From assembly GCA_036505795.1 (NCBI GenBank), contig DASXSU010000108.1, positions 1 to 30,044 on the forward strand: a stretch of DNA of 30,044 nt. Direction: 5' to 3'. This DNA comes from NS-11 sp036505795 (lineage in GTDB: Bacteria > Nitrospirota > Nitrospiria > Nitrospirales > NS-4). Positions 7,932 through 18,200 of the stretch are shown here, piece after piece; position 1 is the stretch's first letter, and the number at the start of each line of letters is the position of its first letter. The notes beneath the pieces are model-generated. The model did not search any database. It saw only the letters and a program-made list of their open reading frames with translations, and was not told where the DNA came from. The position numbers were made by a program, and so were the translations under genes.

Positions 7932-8705
7932 TTAGGAAGGCCGGTTCATTTGATACAGTAGGGCAAGGCCTTCGAGTGTCAAATTTGGCCTTAATTCCCG
8001 TATGGTTCTTGATTCGGGCGCAATGAGGCTGGCAAGACCCCCGGTAGCGACGACCACGCATTCCTGGCCAATGGTCTGCTGCATCCGGGTCACAAGTTCG
8101 TCCACCAAACCGGCATAGCCGAAAATAATTCCGGCCTGCATGCTCGAGACAGTGTCTCGGCCAATCACCGACTTGGGACGGATAAGCTCGATCTTCGGCA
8201 GCTTGGCTGCGCGATGAAAAAGGGCTTCAGCCGAAATACGTATGCCCGGAGCGATCGCGCCCCCGAGATACTCGCCGTCCCTCGTGACGAGACAGAAGGT
8301 CGTCGCGGTGCCGAAATCCACAATGATGACGGGGCCGCCGTATCGTCGGAATGCGGCAGCGGCATTGACAATGCGATCGGTGCCGATCTCGCCGGGGTTT
8401 TCGTAGCGCAATGTCAGCCCCGTTTCCAACTCGGTGGAGGCGGTGAGAGGGAGGCGCTGAAAATATCTTTCGGAGAGTTCCTCGAATACGGATGTGAGAG
8501 GGGGCACGACACTCGAGAGGATCACTGCGTCGAGACTTTCAGGAGTAATTCCTTTGACGCGCAACAGATCCAGAAGCAGGATGCCGTACTCGTCCACTGT
8601 CTTGGCGGCATCGGTTCCGACGCGCCAATCGGCGAGGAGCCGCTCGTCCTCGAAGACCCCGCACACGACGTTGGTATTACCGATATCAATCGCCAGGAGA
8701 TTCAT
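7932..8705 (-). CDS. coaX: Type III pantothenate kinase
   Basis: Catalyses ATP-dependent phosphorylation of pantothenate, the first step of CoA synthesis. It has 257 residues from the ATG at 8705 (MNLLAIDIGNTN), with AGGGA just upstream. The open frame extends to 8879, but that part overlaps birA and is not family-like. Motifs of the ASKHA-fold type III kinase are clear: DIGNTNVVCGVF (phosphate 1), an IGTDRIVNAAAA segment, DFGTATTFCLV (phosphate 2), GGAIAPGIRISAEALF and a C-terminal VVATGGLASLI. It starts 14 bases after birA ends. birA and coaX are adjacent or fused in many bacteria. Confidence 0.96.
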   Translation of the reverse strand: MNLLAIDIGNTNVVCGVFEDERLLADWRVGTDAAKTVDEYGILLLDLLRVKGITPESLDAVILSSVVPPLTSVFEELSERYFQRLPLTASTELETGLTLRYENPGEIGTDRIVNAAAAFRRYGGPVIIVDFGTATTFCLVTRDGEYLGGAIAPGIRISAEALFHRAAKLPKIELIRPKSVIGRDTVSSMQAGIIFGYAGLVDELVTRMQQTIGQECVVVATGGLASLIAPESRTIRELRPNLTLEGLALLYQMNRPS

Positions 8706-8719
8706 AGTGTCCCTGTTCG

Positions 8720-9517
8720 TCAACGCAAGTGTACAACATCGCCGGCCCAGATTTCGAGCAGTGCCCCGTCCGACTTTCGAAGGCATAGGGCGCCATTGCT
8801 GGCAACCGCTTCCGCAGAACCCTCGAATTCCTGTCCACCTACTATGCTGACCTTGACGTCTTTCCCTATTGTCGAACATGCTTTGCGGTATGCCGACATG
8901 TTCTCGTCCAGCGAGCGGCCTGTGATGTCGTAAAGCGCCTCGACTTCGCCGAGGATGCGCGCCAGGAGCTCGCCGCGATCCACTGAACGGCCGGTTTCTA
9001 CCAGAATTGACGTGGCGATTCCGTGCAACTCGGGGGGGAAAACTTCGGCTGCCATGTTGACGTTCACACCGATGCCGATTACCACGCTCCCCTCTGATGC
9101 TTCGGCTAGTACTCCGGCGAGCTTAAGCGCAGCATGGCTTCGATCTATAATCACGTCATTGGGCCACTTCAGTCGACAAGCAAGGCCGCTCAGGTTTTCG
9201 ACGCCTCGCACTACTGCGAGGCCCGCAAAAAGCGGGAGCCAGGTCAAGCTTGGTAGCGCAGCACGGCGCTGCAACAGGATTGAAAAGTAGAGATTAACCC
9301 CGGGCGGCGAGATCCATGCACGACCGAGCCGCCCTCTGCCCTGAGTTTGCATCTCGGCGACAACGACCGTGCCGTGCGCGGCTCCGCTTGCGGACAACGC
9401 CATGGCGGCGCGATTCGTCGAATCGACTTTACTCTCAACGACGAGCTGCGTACCGATGGTGCGGGTCGTCAGCCGATGCCGGATGGACTCATGGGAGAGG
9501 GACGCGGTTGCCGTCAT
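8720..9517 (-). CDS. birA: Biotin--[acetyl-CoA-carboxylase] ligase, no DNA-binding domain
   Basis: 265 residues. It attaches biotin to the carrier protein of acetyl-CoA carboxylase through biotinyl-AMP. Visible motifs: a substrate-facing VESKVDSTN segment, GRGRLGRAWISPPGVNLYFSI near residues 76-95 (the biotinyl-AMP loop), LKWPNDVII near 138, and KLAGVLAE. The protein begins directly with the catalytic domain and lacks the N-terminal winged helix of E. coli BirA. It is therefore a monofunctional (group I) ligase and should not repress biotin genes. Its ATG overlaps the nadC stop codon (ATGA, 9514-9517), so translation is coupled. Confidence 0.95.
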   Translation of the reverse strand: MTATASLSHESIRHRLTTRTIGTQLVVESKVDSTNRAAMALSASGAAHGTVVVAEMQTQGRGRLGRAWISPPGVNLYFSILLQRRAALPSLTWLPLFAGLAVVRGVENLSGLACRLKWPNDVIIDRSHAALKLAGVLAEASEGSVVIGIGVNVNMAAEVFPPELHGIATSILVETGRSVDRGELLARILGEVEALYDITGRSLDENMSAYRKACSTIGKDVKVSIVGGQEFEGSAEAVASNGALCLRKSDGALLEIWAGDVVHLR

Positions 9518-10374
9518 TGCTTCACAAGATCGAGGCTCAGGTTTGCGGCCGGCGCCGAGTGGGTCAGCGCCCCGATAGAGATAAGGTCCGGACCTGCCGA
9601 TGCGATCTCTCGGATATTGGCGAGGTTCACGCCCCCCGAGACTTCCACCAGCGCGCGCCCCTTGATGAGGTCGAGCGCGTTCCGGATCATCGCCGGGCTC
9701 ATATTGTCTAAAAGAATTATGTCTGCTTTGCCGTCCAGTGCCTGCCGGACATCCTCGATCGTCCGGGTTTCGACCTCGATTCGAAATCCATGGGGCGCGT
9801 GTTCCCTGGCTCGGCGGCAGGCGCCTGCGACATCTCCGTCGGCCAGCGCAAGATGATTGTCTTTGATCAATATACCGTCACCCAATCCAAATCGATGGTT
9901 TTGTCCACCGCCGAGCCGTACCGCCCATTTTTCGAGCGCGCGCAAGCCCGGCGTCGTTTTTCTGGTGTCGAGGATACGGACCGGCATCCCCTTCACGGCG
10001 TCGCAAAACTTTGCGGTCAACGTGGCAATGCCGCAGAGACGCTGAAGAAAGTTCAAGGCGACCCGCTCGGCTTTGAGAATGGAGCGACCGTCGCCCTGAA
10101 CGGTCAAGATAACCGCGCGTGAGGATACCCGGTCGCCATCCGCATATTCGGCGCGGCGTATAAGGTCGGGATCAACTTCCGCAAACACACTGAAGGCAAC
10201 GTCAAGACCGGCGAGAATCAGGTCATCCGGCTCTTCAGAAACTACTGTGGCTCGAGCCGAAATCGGCCGGTCAAACAAGGCGTCCGTGGTGATATCCTGA
10301 TGCGCTAGGTCCTCGCGCAAGGCTCTAAGGACGAACTCACGCAGCAGGGCAGAAGGAAGAGCGTCGCCGGTCAC
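9514..10374 (-). CDS. nadC: Nicotinate-nucleotide pyrophosphorylase (carboxylating), NadC
   Basis: Quinolinate phosphoribosyltransferase, 286 residues: quinolinate plus PRPP gives nicotinate mononucleotide, CO2 and PPi in de novo NAD synthesis. Motifs: EDLAHQDITTDAL at the N-terminus, the PRPP- and quinolinate-binding run RILDTRKTTPGLR near 132-144, GGGQNHRFGLGDGILIKDNH near 155-174, and barrel-end motifs IEVETRT, ILLDNM, VEVSGGV and ISIGALTHS. The start is GTG, sharing four bases (GTGA) with the valS stop codon, and birA overlaps its own stop the same way. The three genes are almost certainly cotranscribed. Confidence 0.97.
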   Translation of the reverse strand: MTGDALPSALLREFVLRALREDLAHQDITTDALFDRPISARATVVSEEPDDLILAGLDVAFSVFAEVDPDLIRRAEYADGDRVSSRAVILTVQGDGRSILKAERVALNFLQRLCGIATLTAKFCDAVKGMPVRILDTRKTTPGLRALEKWAVRLGGGQNHRFGLGDGILIKDNHLALADGDVAGACRRAREHAPHGFRIEVETRTIEDVRQALDGKADIILLDNMSPAMIRNALDLIKGRALVEVSGGVNLANIREIASAGPDLISIGALTHSAPAANLSLDLVKQ

Positions 10375-13142
10375 GTCGCGGCCCCCGGTTGCAGCCGTTT
10401 CCGTTGGGCGTCGAGCTTATCCCGTTCCAAGAGAAACTCCTGATGCTTTGCGCGGGTCTTCTCGAGCACGTCAGGGGGGACCTTGGCCACGAATTCGGGA
10501 TTCGAGAGTTTTTTCTGTGTTTGCTCCATTTGCACAGTGAGTTCATGCAGACGCTTGTTTATCCTGGCAGTCTCTTTGTCGAGGTCAATAATTCCGGTGA
10601 GATTGATAAAGAGCTGCCCTATGCGTCCTTCGGAGAACACCATGGCGGCCGTCGCGGCAAGAGGAGGAGATGGAAGTTCCTTGCCGATGGTTAGCTGGGT
10701 GAGGCCGGCCAGAGTCATAATTAAGAGACGATGAGTCTGCAAATGTTTGGTGATCTCATTGTCGGCAATGTCAATCACGGCGTCCAGCTTTCGAGACGGC
10801 GGGATTCCTTGGACTCCCCGGATATCCCGAACCGTCGACACCACCTTTTGAATACTCTCCACCTCCTGCTCGCTGCGCTCGTTGTGCAATGCCGCTTGCG
10901 GGGCAGGGTACGTCGCAATCATGAGACTTTCGCCGGCATGCGGCATCGCCTGCCAGATCTCTTCGGTGATGAACGGCATGAACGGATGGACGAGCCGTAA
11001 GAGTGTGTCGAACGTCGCCACCAACATCGTCCGCGTACCGGCAGCCCCGGAACCCTCCTTATCGAACAGAGCCGGCTTCACGAGTTCCAGATACCAGTCG
11101 CAGTACTCATGCCAAATGAAATGATAGAGCCGGTTGGCGGCCTCATCGAAGCGGTACGCTTCAAGGAAAAAGTTCACCTCGCCGATGCAACGATTCAGCC
11201 GGCTCAGAATCCAATGATCAACAACGGACCGCTCGGCATCCATCGCGGCGTCGCGCGGGGTGATCTCGACGCCACCTTCATGTGGCGCTTGCAGATTCAT
11301 CTGAATGAACCGCGCGGCATTCCAGAGTTTATTGGCGAAGTTGCGATAACCCTCGATACGCTCTTCGGAGAGTTTTATATCACGACCGGGCGACGCCATG
11401 GCGGCCAACGTAAACCGGAGCGCGTCGGTTCCATACTTGTCCATGATCGTCAGCGGGTCGATCACGTTTCCCTTCGACTTGCTCATCTTCTGGCCTTCGG
11501 CATCCCGCACGAGGGCATGGATATAAACATCCCTGAACGGAATCTGCCCCATGAACTTAAGGCCCATCATGATCATCCTCGCCACCCAGAAAAAGAGGAT
11601 GTCGAAGCCAGTGACGAGCGTCGAAGTAGGGTAATACTTCTTGAGTTCAGGTGTATCGTCCGGCCAACCGAGCGTCGAGAAAGGCCACAGGGCCGAGGAA
11701 AACCAGGTATCGAGAACGTCGGGGTCCCGGATGAAGTCGTGTTGCCCGCAATCCGGGCAGTGGGTAGGCGCCTGGAGGCTCACCAGGGGCTTGGCCTCCG
11801 ATGAGATGGTATAGGTCTTCGCCGAGCTTATGACAATTGCGCTTTCGTTGCAGTGCTTGCAATACCAGGCCGGGATTTGATGGCCCCACCAGATCTGACG
11901 AGAGATGCACCAGTCCTTGATCTCGCGCATCCACCCCAGGTAATTGTTGGTCCATTGTTCAGGGATCATGCGAATTTGTCCGGATTCGACCGCTTTGATG
12001 GCGGGCTCGGCGAGCGGCTGGATCTTCACGAACCATTGCGGCGAAAGATAGGGCTCCACAACGGTTTTGCAGCGATAGCATTTCCCAAGCGCCATTGGAT
12101 GGTCTTCGATTTTCTGCAGCAAGCCGGCCTTTTTCAAAGCTTCGACAACCATCGCTCTGGCGCCGTCCGTGGTTTGCCCGGCAAGGTGTTGCCTCACATC
12201 CTCTGCAACTTGCGCTTCCTGCAAGCCGGCCGGGTCCATACGTGCGTGATGGTCGAAGAGTGCGACTCTAGGTAGGTGATGCCGAAGCCCTGCCTCGAAA
12301 TCGTTGAAGTCGTGTGCCGGAGTAATTTTCACCGCTCCCGTGCCGAACTCCCTGTCGACCAGGACGGAGTCGCCGACGATTGGAATCTCCCGGCGCGTCA
12401 GCGGCAATAGAACCCTATGCCCGATGAGGGAGTTATAGCGGGGATCTTCCGGGTGGACAGCGACCGCGGTATCGCCCAACATCGTTTCGGGACGCGTCGT
12501 GGCGATCGTTAAACGTTTTTTCTGATCATTCGCCAGAGGATATTCGATGTAATAGAGCTTTCCGCTGACGTCCTCGTGCTGGACTTCAATATCTGACAGG
12601 GCAGTCAAACAGCGAGGGCACCAATTGATCAGCCGTTTACCTCGGTAGATCAGCCCCTCTTGATAGAGCCGCACGAAGACTTCACGAACAGCCCGGGAGA
12701 GACCCTCGTCCATGGTAAAACGTAGCCGTGTCCAGTCGCACGACGCCCCGAGTCGTTTTAATTGCTCAATAATGGTGCTGCCGGATTCCGCCTTCCACTC
12801 CCACACGCGCTGCACAAAGCGCGCCCTCCCGATAGTTTCTCGCGTGGCGCCTTCCAACTGAAGCTGCTTCTCCACGACATTCTGAGTCGCGATACCGGCA
12901 TGGTCCGTCCCCGGAACCCACAAGGTGTTGTTCCCCCGCATCCGTCGCCAACGGATGAGGATGTCTTGAATCGTTTACGTAAGGGCATGCCCCATATGCA
13001 AAGAGCCCGTGATGTTCGGGGGAGGAATGACAATGCAGTAGGGATCGCCTGCATGGTTGACGTCAGCCGTAAAATAGCCGTGGTCCAGCCAGAACTGGTA
13101 CCAACGCGACTCAACTTGTTTGGGATCGTAGGATTTTTCCAC
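10371..13142 (-). CDS. valS: Valine--tRNA ligase, interrupted by an in-frame TAA
   Basis: Charges tRNA-Val. The largest unbroken frame starts at ATG 12941 (856 residues), but ValS homology continues upstream in the same frame to a GTG at 13142 with AGGA eight bases before it (13151-13154). The N-terminus reads VEKSYDPKQVESRWYQFWLD, then IPPPNITGSLHMGHALT, then TAA (12975-12977), then TIQDILIRWRRMRGNN. The full frame spans 924 codons including both stops, normal for ValS. The class I signature HMGH (residues 49-52) lies before the stop, so a protein begun at 12941 could not be active. Later features are intact: zinc-type Cys pairs, a CP1 editing region, KMSKS (552-556), the anticodon-binding domain and a C-terminal coiled coil. 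Sequencing error, readthrough, or a decayed gene with a second copy elsewhere are all possible. Confidence 0.9.
12975..12977 (-). other. In-frame TAA stop inside valS
   Basis: On the minus strand the codons run GCC CTT ACG TAA ACG ATT CAA GAC. The TAA is exactly in the valS frame, with no shift before or after, and sits three codons after the HMGH motif. A single substitution from TAC or TAT (Tyr) or CAA (Gln) would explain it. Confidence 0.93.
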
Positions 13143-13239
13143 GGACGGTATCCTAACACGGCGTGCAAGCGACCGGAAAGCTGCTCGCCCGGGAATTGGA
13201 TGCAGGTGTTTAGAAGGTATTAACGGAATGCAAGAGGGG

Positions 13240-13797
13240 CTACGCGTCGGCGCTGAGCCGTTCGATTTCTTTTTTCACTTCAATCTCTGCTTGGGAGGGC
13301 ACGATCTCCCACGCAATCTTTTCGATCACTTCTGCACCGGAGCTCTTCAGATACTTCTGGATTTCCGGCTCGAGGCTATCCTTTGCAAGCCGTTCAATAA
13401 TAGGCCCCATCAGCCCCGGCAAAGCCTGACGAGTCGTCTCTTCCATCGATTCCTTGAGCATCGCCTGCTGGCTCGCGAGTGCGCTTTCAATGAGATGAGG
13501 CAGTAGAGCGCGCAGTTGTTCGTCCGCCAGCTTGGGAAGCTCCGCGGCCACGAGTGAAGGGATACTTTTCGGGAATAGATTCTTTACGGACTGTTCCATG
13601 AGCGGCGGCACGAGGCTCTCGAGTTTGTCGGCGATGACCTTGCGGACGATGCCCTCGGCTATGCCGCTGATCGCGAGGGTCAACGCCGTGATATCTTTTG
13701 GATCAATGGTCGGATTATCAGCACGGCCATTGCTATCGTCGGCAGTGAGGTCGGGGCTTTCTGAAAGGCTCATGTCCGGACCAGAGTGGGACGACAT
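13240..13797 (-). CDS. Hypothetical helical protein upstream of valS
   Basis: 185 residues from the ATG at 13797, which has AAGGAGA about nine bases upstream. An in-frame start at 13896 is possible but lies over the predicted promoter. The first 45 residues are Ser/Asp-rich. The remainder is predicted mostly helical, with regular Leu/Pro spacing (LVPPLMEQSVKNLFPKSIPSL). It ends in a segment IEKIAWEIVPSQAEIEVKKEIERL, resembling tails of unknown role in response-regulator-like proteins of deltaproteobacteria and Nitrospirota (recalled, not searched). There is no signal peptide, membrane segment or enzyme motif. It is first in the leftward run, 97 bases before valS. Function unknown. Confidence 0.75.
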   Translation of the reverse strand: MSSHSGPDMSLSESPDLTADDSNGRADNPTIDPKDITALTLAISGIAEGIVRKVIADKLESLVPPLMEQSVKNLFPKSIPSLVAAELPKLADEQLRALLPHLIESALASQQAMLKESMEETTRQALPGLMGPIIERLAKDSLEPEIQKYLKSSGAEVIEKIAWEIVPSQAEIEVKKEIERLSADA

Positions 13798-13849
13798 AAG
13801 GCTCTTCTCCTTATCCGGAGGGGTCTTACGCGCGAATATCATTAAGGAA

Positions 13850-13878
13850 ACGCTAGCAGAGGAAGGCGGCATTGTCAA
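13850..13878 (-). promoter_or_regulatory. Putative promoter for the hypothetical-valS-to-rsmE run
   Basis: On the minus strand TTGACA (13878-13873) is followed after exactly 17 bases by TAGCGT (13855-13850). The -35 is perfect; the -10 matches at only three positions. It lies about 50 bases upstream of the first gene in the run. Confidence 0.45.
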
Positions 13879-13896
13879 GACTGCAGTGATTGACAA
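13872..13896. promoter_or_regulatory. Dyad formed by two divergent -35 boxes
   Basis: TTGTCAA (13872-13878), 11 bases containing CTGCAG, and TTGACAA (13890-13896) form an inverted repeat. Each arm contains a perfect TTGACA pointing away from the other. On the plus strand the box at 13890-13895 has only a weak -10 candidate (AAAACT, 13913-13918), about 50 bases before the DJ-1 gene. It could be back-to-back promoters or an operator. Confidence 0.4.
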
Positions 13897-13969
13897 GCGC
13901 TCGTCACAGTGGAAAACTCCTGGGGATGAACATGAGTATGCAAATGACTGACATCGAGAGGGGGTAACT

Positions 13970-14530
13970 ATGAAACGTGTGCTGGTGCCACTGGCTCATG
14001 GCTTTGAAGAAATCGAGACCGTGACGATCGTGGATATCCTCCGGCGGGCAGGGGCGCAAGTGATGATGGCGAGCGTGGAGACCGAGGCTCCCCCGGCGGG
14101 GATTGAGGGACGATCGGGGATCAAGGTCATGCCCGACCGGGCCCTTTCCGAAATGCAGGGCGCGGATTTCGACATGATCGTTTTGCCGGGTGGCTTGAAA
14201 GGGGCGCAGACCTTGCAAAAGGACCCGCATGTGGCTCGGCTGTTGCGCGATGCCCAAAAAGAGGGCCGTTATATCGGGGCAATATGCGCCGCCCCCATCG
14301 TCCTTGCCGCGAATAACATGATCGCCGGCCGCCGGTTAACCAGTCACCCTTCCGTGAAGGAACAGCTCGATGGGGCAATGTATGATGATGGTCGTGTGGT
14401 GATTGACGGGAGACTCGTGACCAGTAGAGGACCGGGGACGGCGCTAGAGTTTGCCATGGTGCTGGTCGAGCTTCTTGAAGGCAAAGAGAAGAAGGAAGAA
14501 ATCAAAGAAGCAGTCCTGGCGGCTGGATAG
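13970..14530 (+). CDS. DJ-1/PfpI family protein
   Basis: 186 residues from ATG 13970, with AGAGGGGG five bases upstream. It is a full single-domain DJ-1/ThiJ/YajL-type protein. Motifs: VLVPLAHGFEEIETVTIVDILRRAG with the conserved acidic E13/E14, DMIVLPGG near 68-75, and the nucleophile elbow IGAICAAP with C106. H126 (TSHPSVKE) comes later, with a C-terminal VTSRGPGTALEFA. Members act as chaperones, peptidases or glyoxalase/deglycase-type enzymes; the motifs fit the YajL/DJ-1 branch but do not fix the activity. It is transcribed away from the valS-chaperone run and converges on the glycosylase gene, so it is probably monocistronic. A role in protein damage response would fit the chaperone context, but that is inference. 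Confidence 0.92.
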   Translation: MKRVLVPLAHGFEEIETVTIVDILRRAGAQVMMASVETEAPPAGIEGRSGIKVMPDRALSEMQGADFDMIVLPGGLKGAQTLQKDPHVARLLRDAQKEGRYIGAICAAPIVLAANNMIAGRRLTSHPSVKEQLDGAMYDDGRVVIDGRLVTSRGPGTALEFAMVLVELLEGKEKKEEIKEAVLAAG

Positions 14531-14557
14531 TCAGCCCAACAACAGAAGGTGCTTCAG

Positions 14558-15148
14558 TCACTCTCTTTGAGACTTTATTGATAGGCGAGTGGTGACTGGA
14601 GCGGTCTTCAGACGAAACCTCCAGGGCTTTGCCGCCCATGGTCCGGCATAATCAATATTGATTCTGGGATAGGCGCCGATTTGCGATTTGGGGATCCGGA
14701 CGCCGCGATCTTCAACCCATAGCATTCTCCCGCTCGATAGATCATGGCAGTTCAAGCTGAGATCGATCTCATAGGCCCGGCAGACCCGTCCCGGCCCGTC
14801 AATGATGCCCGATTCATCTTCGACCGCCCGGATCAACACGGCAGCGGGGAATTCCCTGTGTTCGGTCACGACGTTGAGACAGTGGTACATTCCGTATATG
14901 AGATAGACGTAAGCCCTCCCTGGGTCCCCGAACATAACTTCTGTGCGCCTGGTCCGCCCCTTCGACGCATGACAGGCAAGATCTTGCTGGCCGATATACG
15001 CTTCTACTTCAATAAGCCGCCCCGCGCGGGGTCCGTCTGGCAACTGCCGCACGAGATACTTTCCCAAGAGATCACGTGCGACCGCAAGTGTCTGCCGGGC
15101 ATAGAACGCGGTGGCAAGAATCTCTCGTCGACGAGTTATGGATTGCAA
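14558..15148 (-). CDS. 3-methyladenine DNA glycosylase (AAG/MPG family)
   Basis: 196 residues. It removes alkylated purines to start base excision repair. Family motifs: LLGKYLVR, the catalytic IEVEAYIG with E49, DLACHASKGRTRRTEVMFG, and AYVYLIYGMYHCLNVVTE (79-96), then AVLIRAVE and GPGRVCRAY. The start is a TTG at 15148. A stop codon lies two codons upstream and there is no strong ribosome site, so the N-terminus is the least certain part. It is 63 bases downstream of the treS-mak gene on the same strand and is probably the last gene of that run. Nothing ties it functionally to trehalose metabolism. Confidence 0.92.
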   Translation of the reverse strand: MQSITRRREILATAFYARQTLAVARDLLGKYLVRQLPDGPRAGRLIEVEAYIGQQDLACHASKGRTRRTEVMFGDPGRAYVYLIYGMYHCLNVVTEHREFPAAVLIRAVEDESGIIDGPGRVCRAYEIDLSLNCHDLSSGRMLWVEDRGVRIPKSQIGAYPRINIDYAGPWAAKPWRFRLKTAPVTTRLSIKSQRE

Positions 15149-15211
15149 AGTCTACTCATGGGAAGGATTGCTATCGGTATCAAAAGCGGCATTTGTTAAT
15201 CCTGGCTCGCA

Positions 15212-18200
15212 TCACTTCGGCTTCGATTCAGCAGGGGCGCTAAAAGGAGCGGTCCCAGTTTCCATCAGATGAAGGATGCCCTGAAGAGGGATCCGCACCC
15301 AATCCGGGCGATTGTTGAGCTCATAGGCGATCTCGTAGACCGCCTTCTCTAGGAGGTGTGCGTCCAAGAGAGCCTCAAGTTCTTCTCTCGTCCGCGGCAA
15401 AAAGGGGGCGGAGTTGCTGGTCTGCAGATAGGTCTTCAAAAACACGGAACTGACCCAAAGGTACCAACGGCGCGACCAGGACTCCAATGTTGGCATCATG
15501 TCCGTCCGGGCGACGACGCCCGACACCTGGCCGAACAAAGCCGCAGACGAGGCGTAATGAAATGAGCGCAGCATGCCTGCCACATCTCTGAGCGGAGAGC
15601 GTTTGATGCGACGCTCGCTTAAGGGGCGAGCGGGTTCCCCCTCGAAATCGATGATCAAGAAGTCTTTGCCGGTAAACAAGACCTGTCCGAGATGATAATC
15701 GCCGTGACAGCGAATACGCGCGGCGGTGATTTTCCGGTCCCGTATCTGCCGAAACCGTTTGCGGATAGCCGCTTCAAGTTCTAGCACCCGCGCGGCATCA
15801 GCCCTTGTTGCTTCCGGAAGCTTGCTCTGTCGTCTTTTCAGAAGCTGAAACGCCTGGGTGGTCAGCCCGAGCATTTGATGGTAAAGCGCTTGCCTGTAGA
15901 AGTCGGTAAAGGGCTCCGGCGTGAAGTTAGGATCCTTTTGTTCCTTCGACAAGGCAACATGCAACTCGGCGGTTCGTTGGCCCAGCAGCCGCGCCGATTC
16001 CAGATACGGCCCGATGAGTTCGGTGGTGGTGACGGTGATCTGCTCTTCACTGAGAGCGAGTAGGGATTTGTGAGGCGTCGGGGCCCCTTCCCCCGCAGGC
16101 GTTCGAGTTGCATCGTAGGCCAGCGCCCGCTCAAAATAGGTGCTCAGCATGTCGAGCGTGTGGGTCCAGGCGTCCCCTTGATTCGGGACGAACTCATGAA
16201 GGATGCCGACGAGCATCCGGCCATCATCTTTGCCGCGGTATTCCAGCGCACCCGCGACGGCGGGAGTCAGGTGAGCGGCTCTGGCGTGTTCCGTGAGATA
16301 TCGCCCGATTTCGAGATCGGGATTGACGCCCTCTTCCAGCCGGCGGAAAAGTTTGAGGATCCATTTATCGCCGTAGATCACCGAGGTGTTGCTTTGCTCT
16401 GTTTTAATGACCGAGGGTTCAAGAGCAAGATCTGCCGCTTCGCTCTTTGCACGAAATTCCGCTGTGGGCCATGCTAGGAGGTCGCCGGCCGTTCCTTTTA
16501 GGCGACGGCGTTGCCGGACGGACTCCAGGAGGGTCTGGCACACCTCTTTGTCTCTGAGCGCCTCATAGAGAATTCCATCTTCCCCGGCGGAGCGAAGATG
16601 AGCCAGAACCGATTCAGGGAAGTCGCTCTGCACCCGCTTCGCCTGCTCCCCGTCTGTATAGCTCAGCGCGAGCGTGTAGAGTTCGGGGTCTCCGTCGGTA
16701 AACTCCACATGGATCATGACGAAGGAGGCCCTCGTCACACCGGGCATTGGAATAACTTCCTGAATGACCGCGCCCTTGATGCGGCGAGCTTTGCTTCTAA
16801 ACCAGCGGCGTCCCCGCAAATAGGCCGGCAGAATGTCTTCCAAGGCGAGTTTGCCTTCCTTGCGCCAAATACCTTTCCATCCGCCGGCAACCAATAGGGT
16901 GGCGACCGGCGCTTCCGGCGCAGCGACCGACGCCGGTTGCGGCTCCAACGAGAACCAATAGAATCCCAGCGGCCCCAAGGTGAGGAAATACGGCAGCTCA
17001 CCGATGGGCGGGAAGCTGGTCTGGCCAAACAACTCCTGTGGGACCATTCCTTTAAAGGCGGAGAGATCCAGTTCGACCGGCTGCGCGAACCGGGAGAGGT
17101 TCGCCACGACGAGAATGCGTTCATTCTCATACCGACGGATGAAGACCAGCACGCGATGATTCTCCGGGGTGAGGAACTCGAGGGTCCCGCGGCCGAAGCT
17201 CTGGAAGCACTTTCGCAACGCGATCAACCTTTTCATCCACCAGAGCAGAGAATGAGGATTGTTCTGTTGCGTGTCGACATTGTTCGCTTCGTAGTGATAC
17301 TCAGGGTCGACAATGATCGGCAGATAGAGCCGTTGAGGATTCGTTCGGGAGAAGCCGGCGTTTCGGTCCGCGCTCCATTGCATTGGAGTGCGAACACCGT
17401 TGCGATCGCCCAGAAAAATGTTATCGCCCATGCCGATCTCGTCCCCGTAGTACAGCACGGGAGTGCCCGGAAGCGCGAAGAGCAACCCATTTAATAGTTC
17501 GATCTTTCTCCGTCCATTGCCCAGGAGGGGACCCAGCCGGCGGCGAATTCCGAGATTAATGCGCATCTGCTTGTCCTGCGCATAGACCCGGTACATGTAG
17601 TCACGTTCTTCGTCCGTCACCATTTCCAGAGTCAGTTCATCATGGTTGCGAAGAAAGAGCGCCCATTGGCAATTCTCGGGGATCTGCGGGGTCAGCTGAA
17701 GGATCTCGGTGATCGGGTAGCGATCTTCCATGCGAAGCGACATGAACAGCCGCGGCATGAGCGGAAAGTGAAAAGCAGTATGGCATTCGTCGCCGTCGCC
17801 GAAGTAGGCGCTGGCGTCTTCAGGCCACTGGTTGGCCTCGGCCAGCAGCATCCGGTCCTGGAATTTTTGATCCATATGCCGGCGTAAAAGTTTTAGAAAA
17901 GTATGGGTTTCCGGCAGATTTTCACAGCTCGTACCTTCCCGTTCATATAAATAAGGGACGGCATCGAGGCGAAGGCCGTCGACACCGAGGCCCAACCAGA
18001 AATCCACCACCTCGAAGATCGCCTGGTGGACCGCGGGATTGTCGAAGTTGAGATCAGGCTGGTGCGAATAAAAACGGTGCCAGTAATAGGCTTTGACGAT
18101 AGGATCCCAGGCCCAGTTCGACAATTCAAAGTCCTTGAAGATTATCCGGGCATCTTTATACTTCTCCGGCGAATCGCTCCAGACATAGAAGTTCCGCCAA

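Noticed and set aside
8214..8933. 239-residue plus-strand frame over coaX and birA
   Set aside because: It lies opposite two well-supported genes and shows no recognisable motif.
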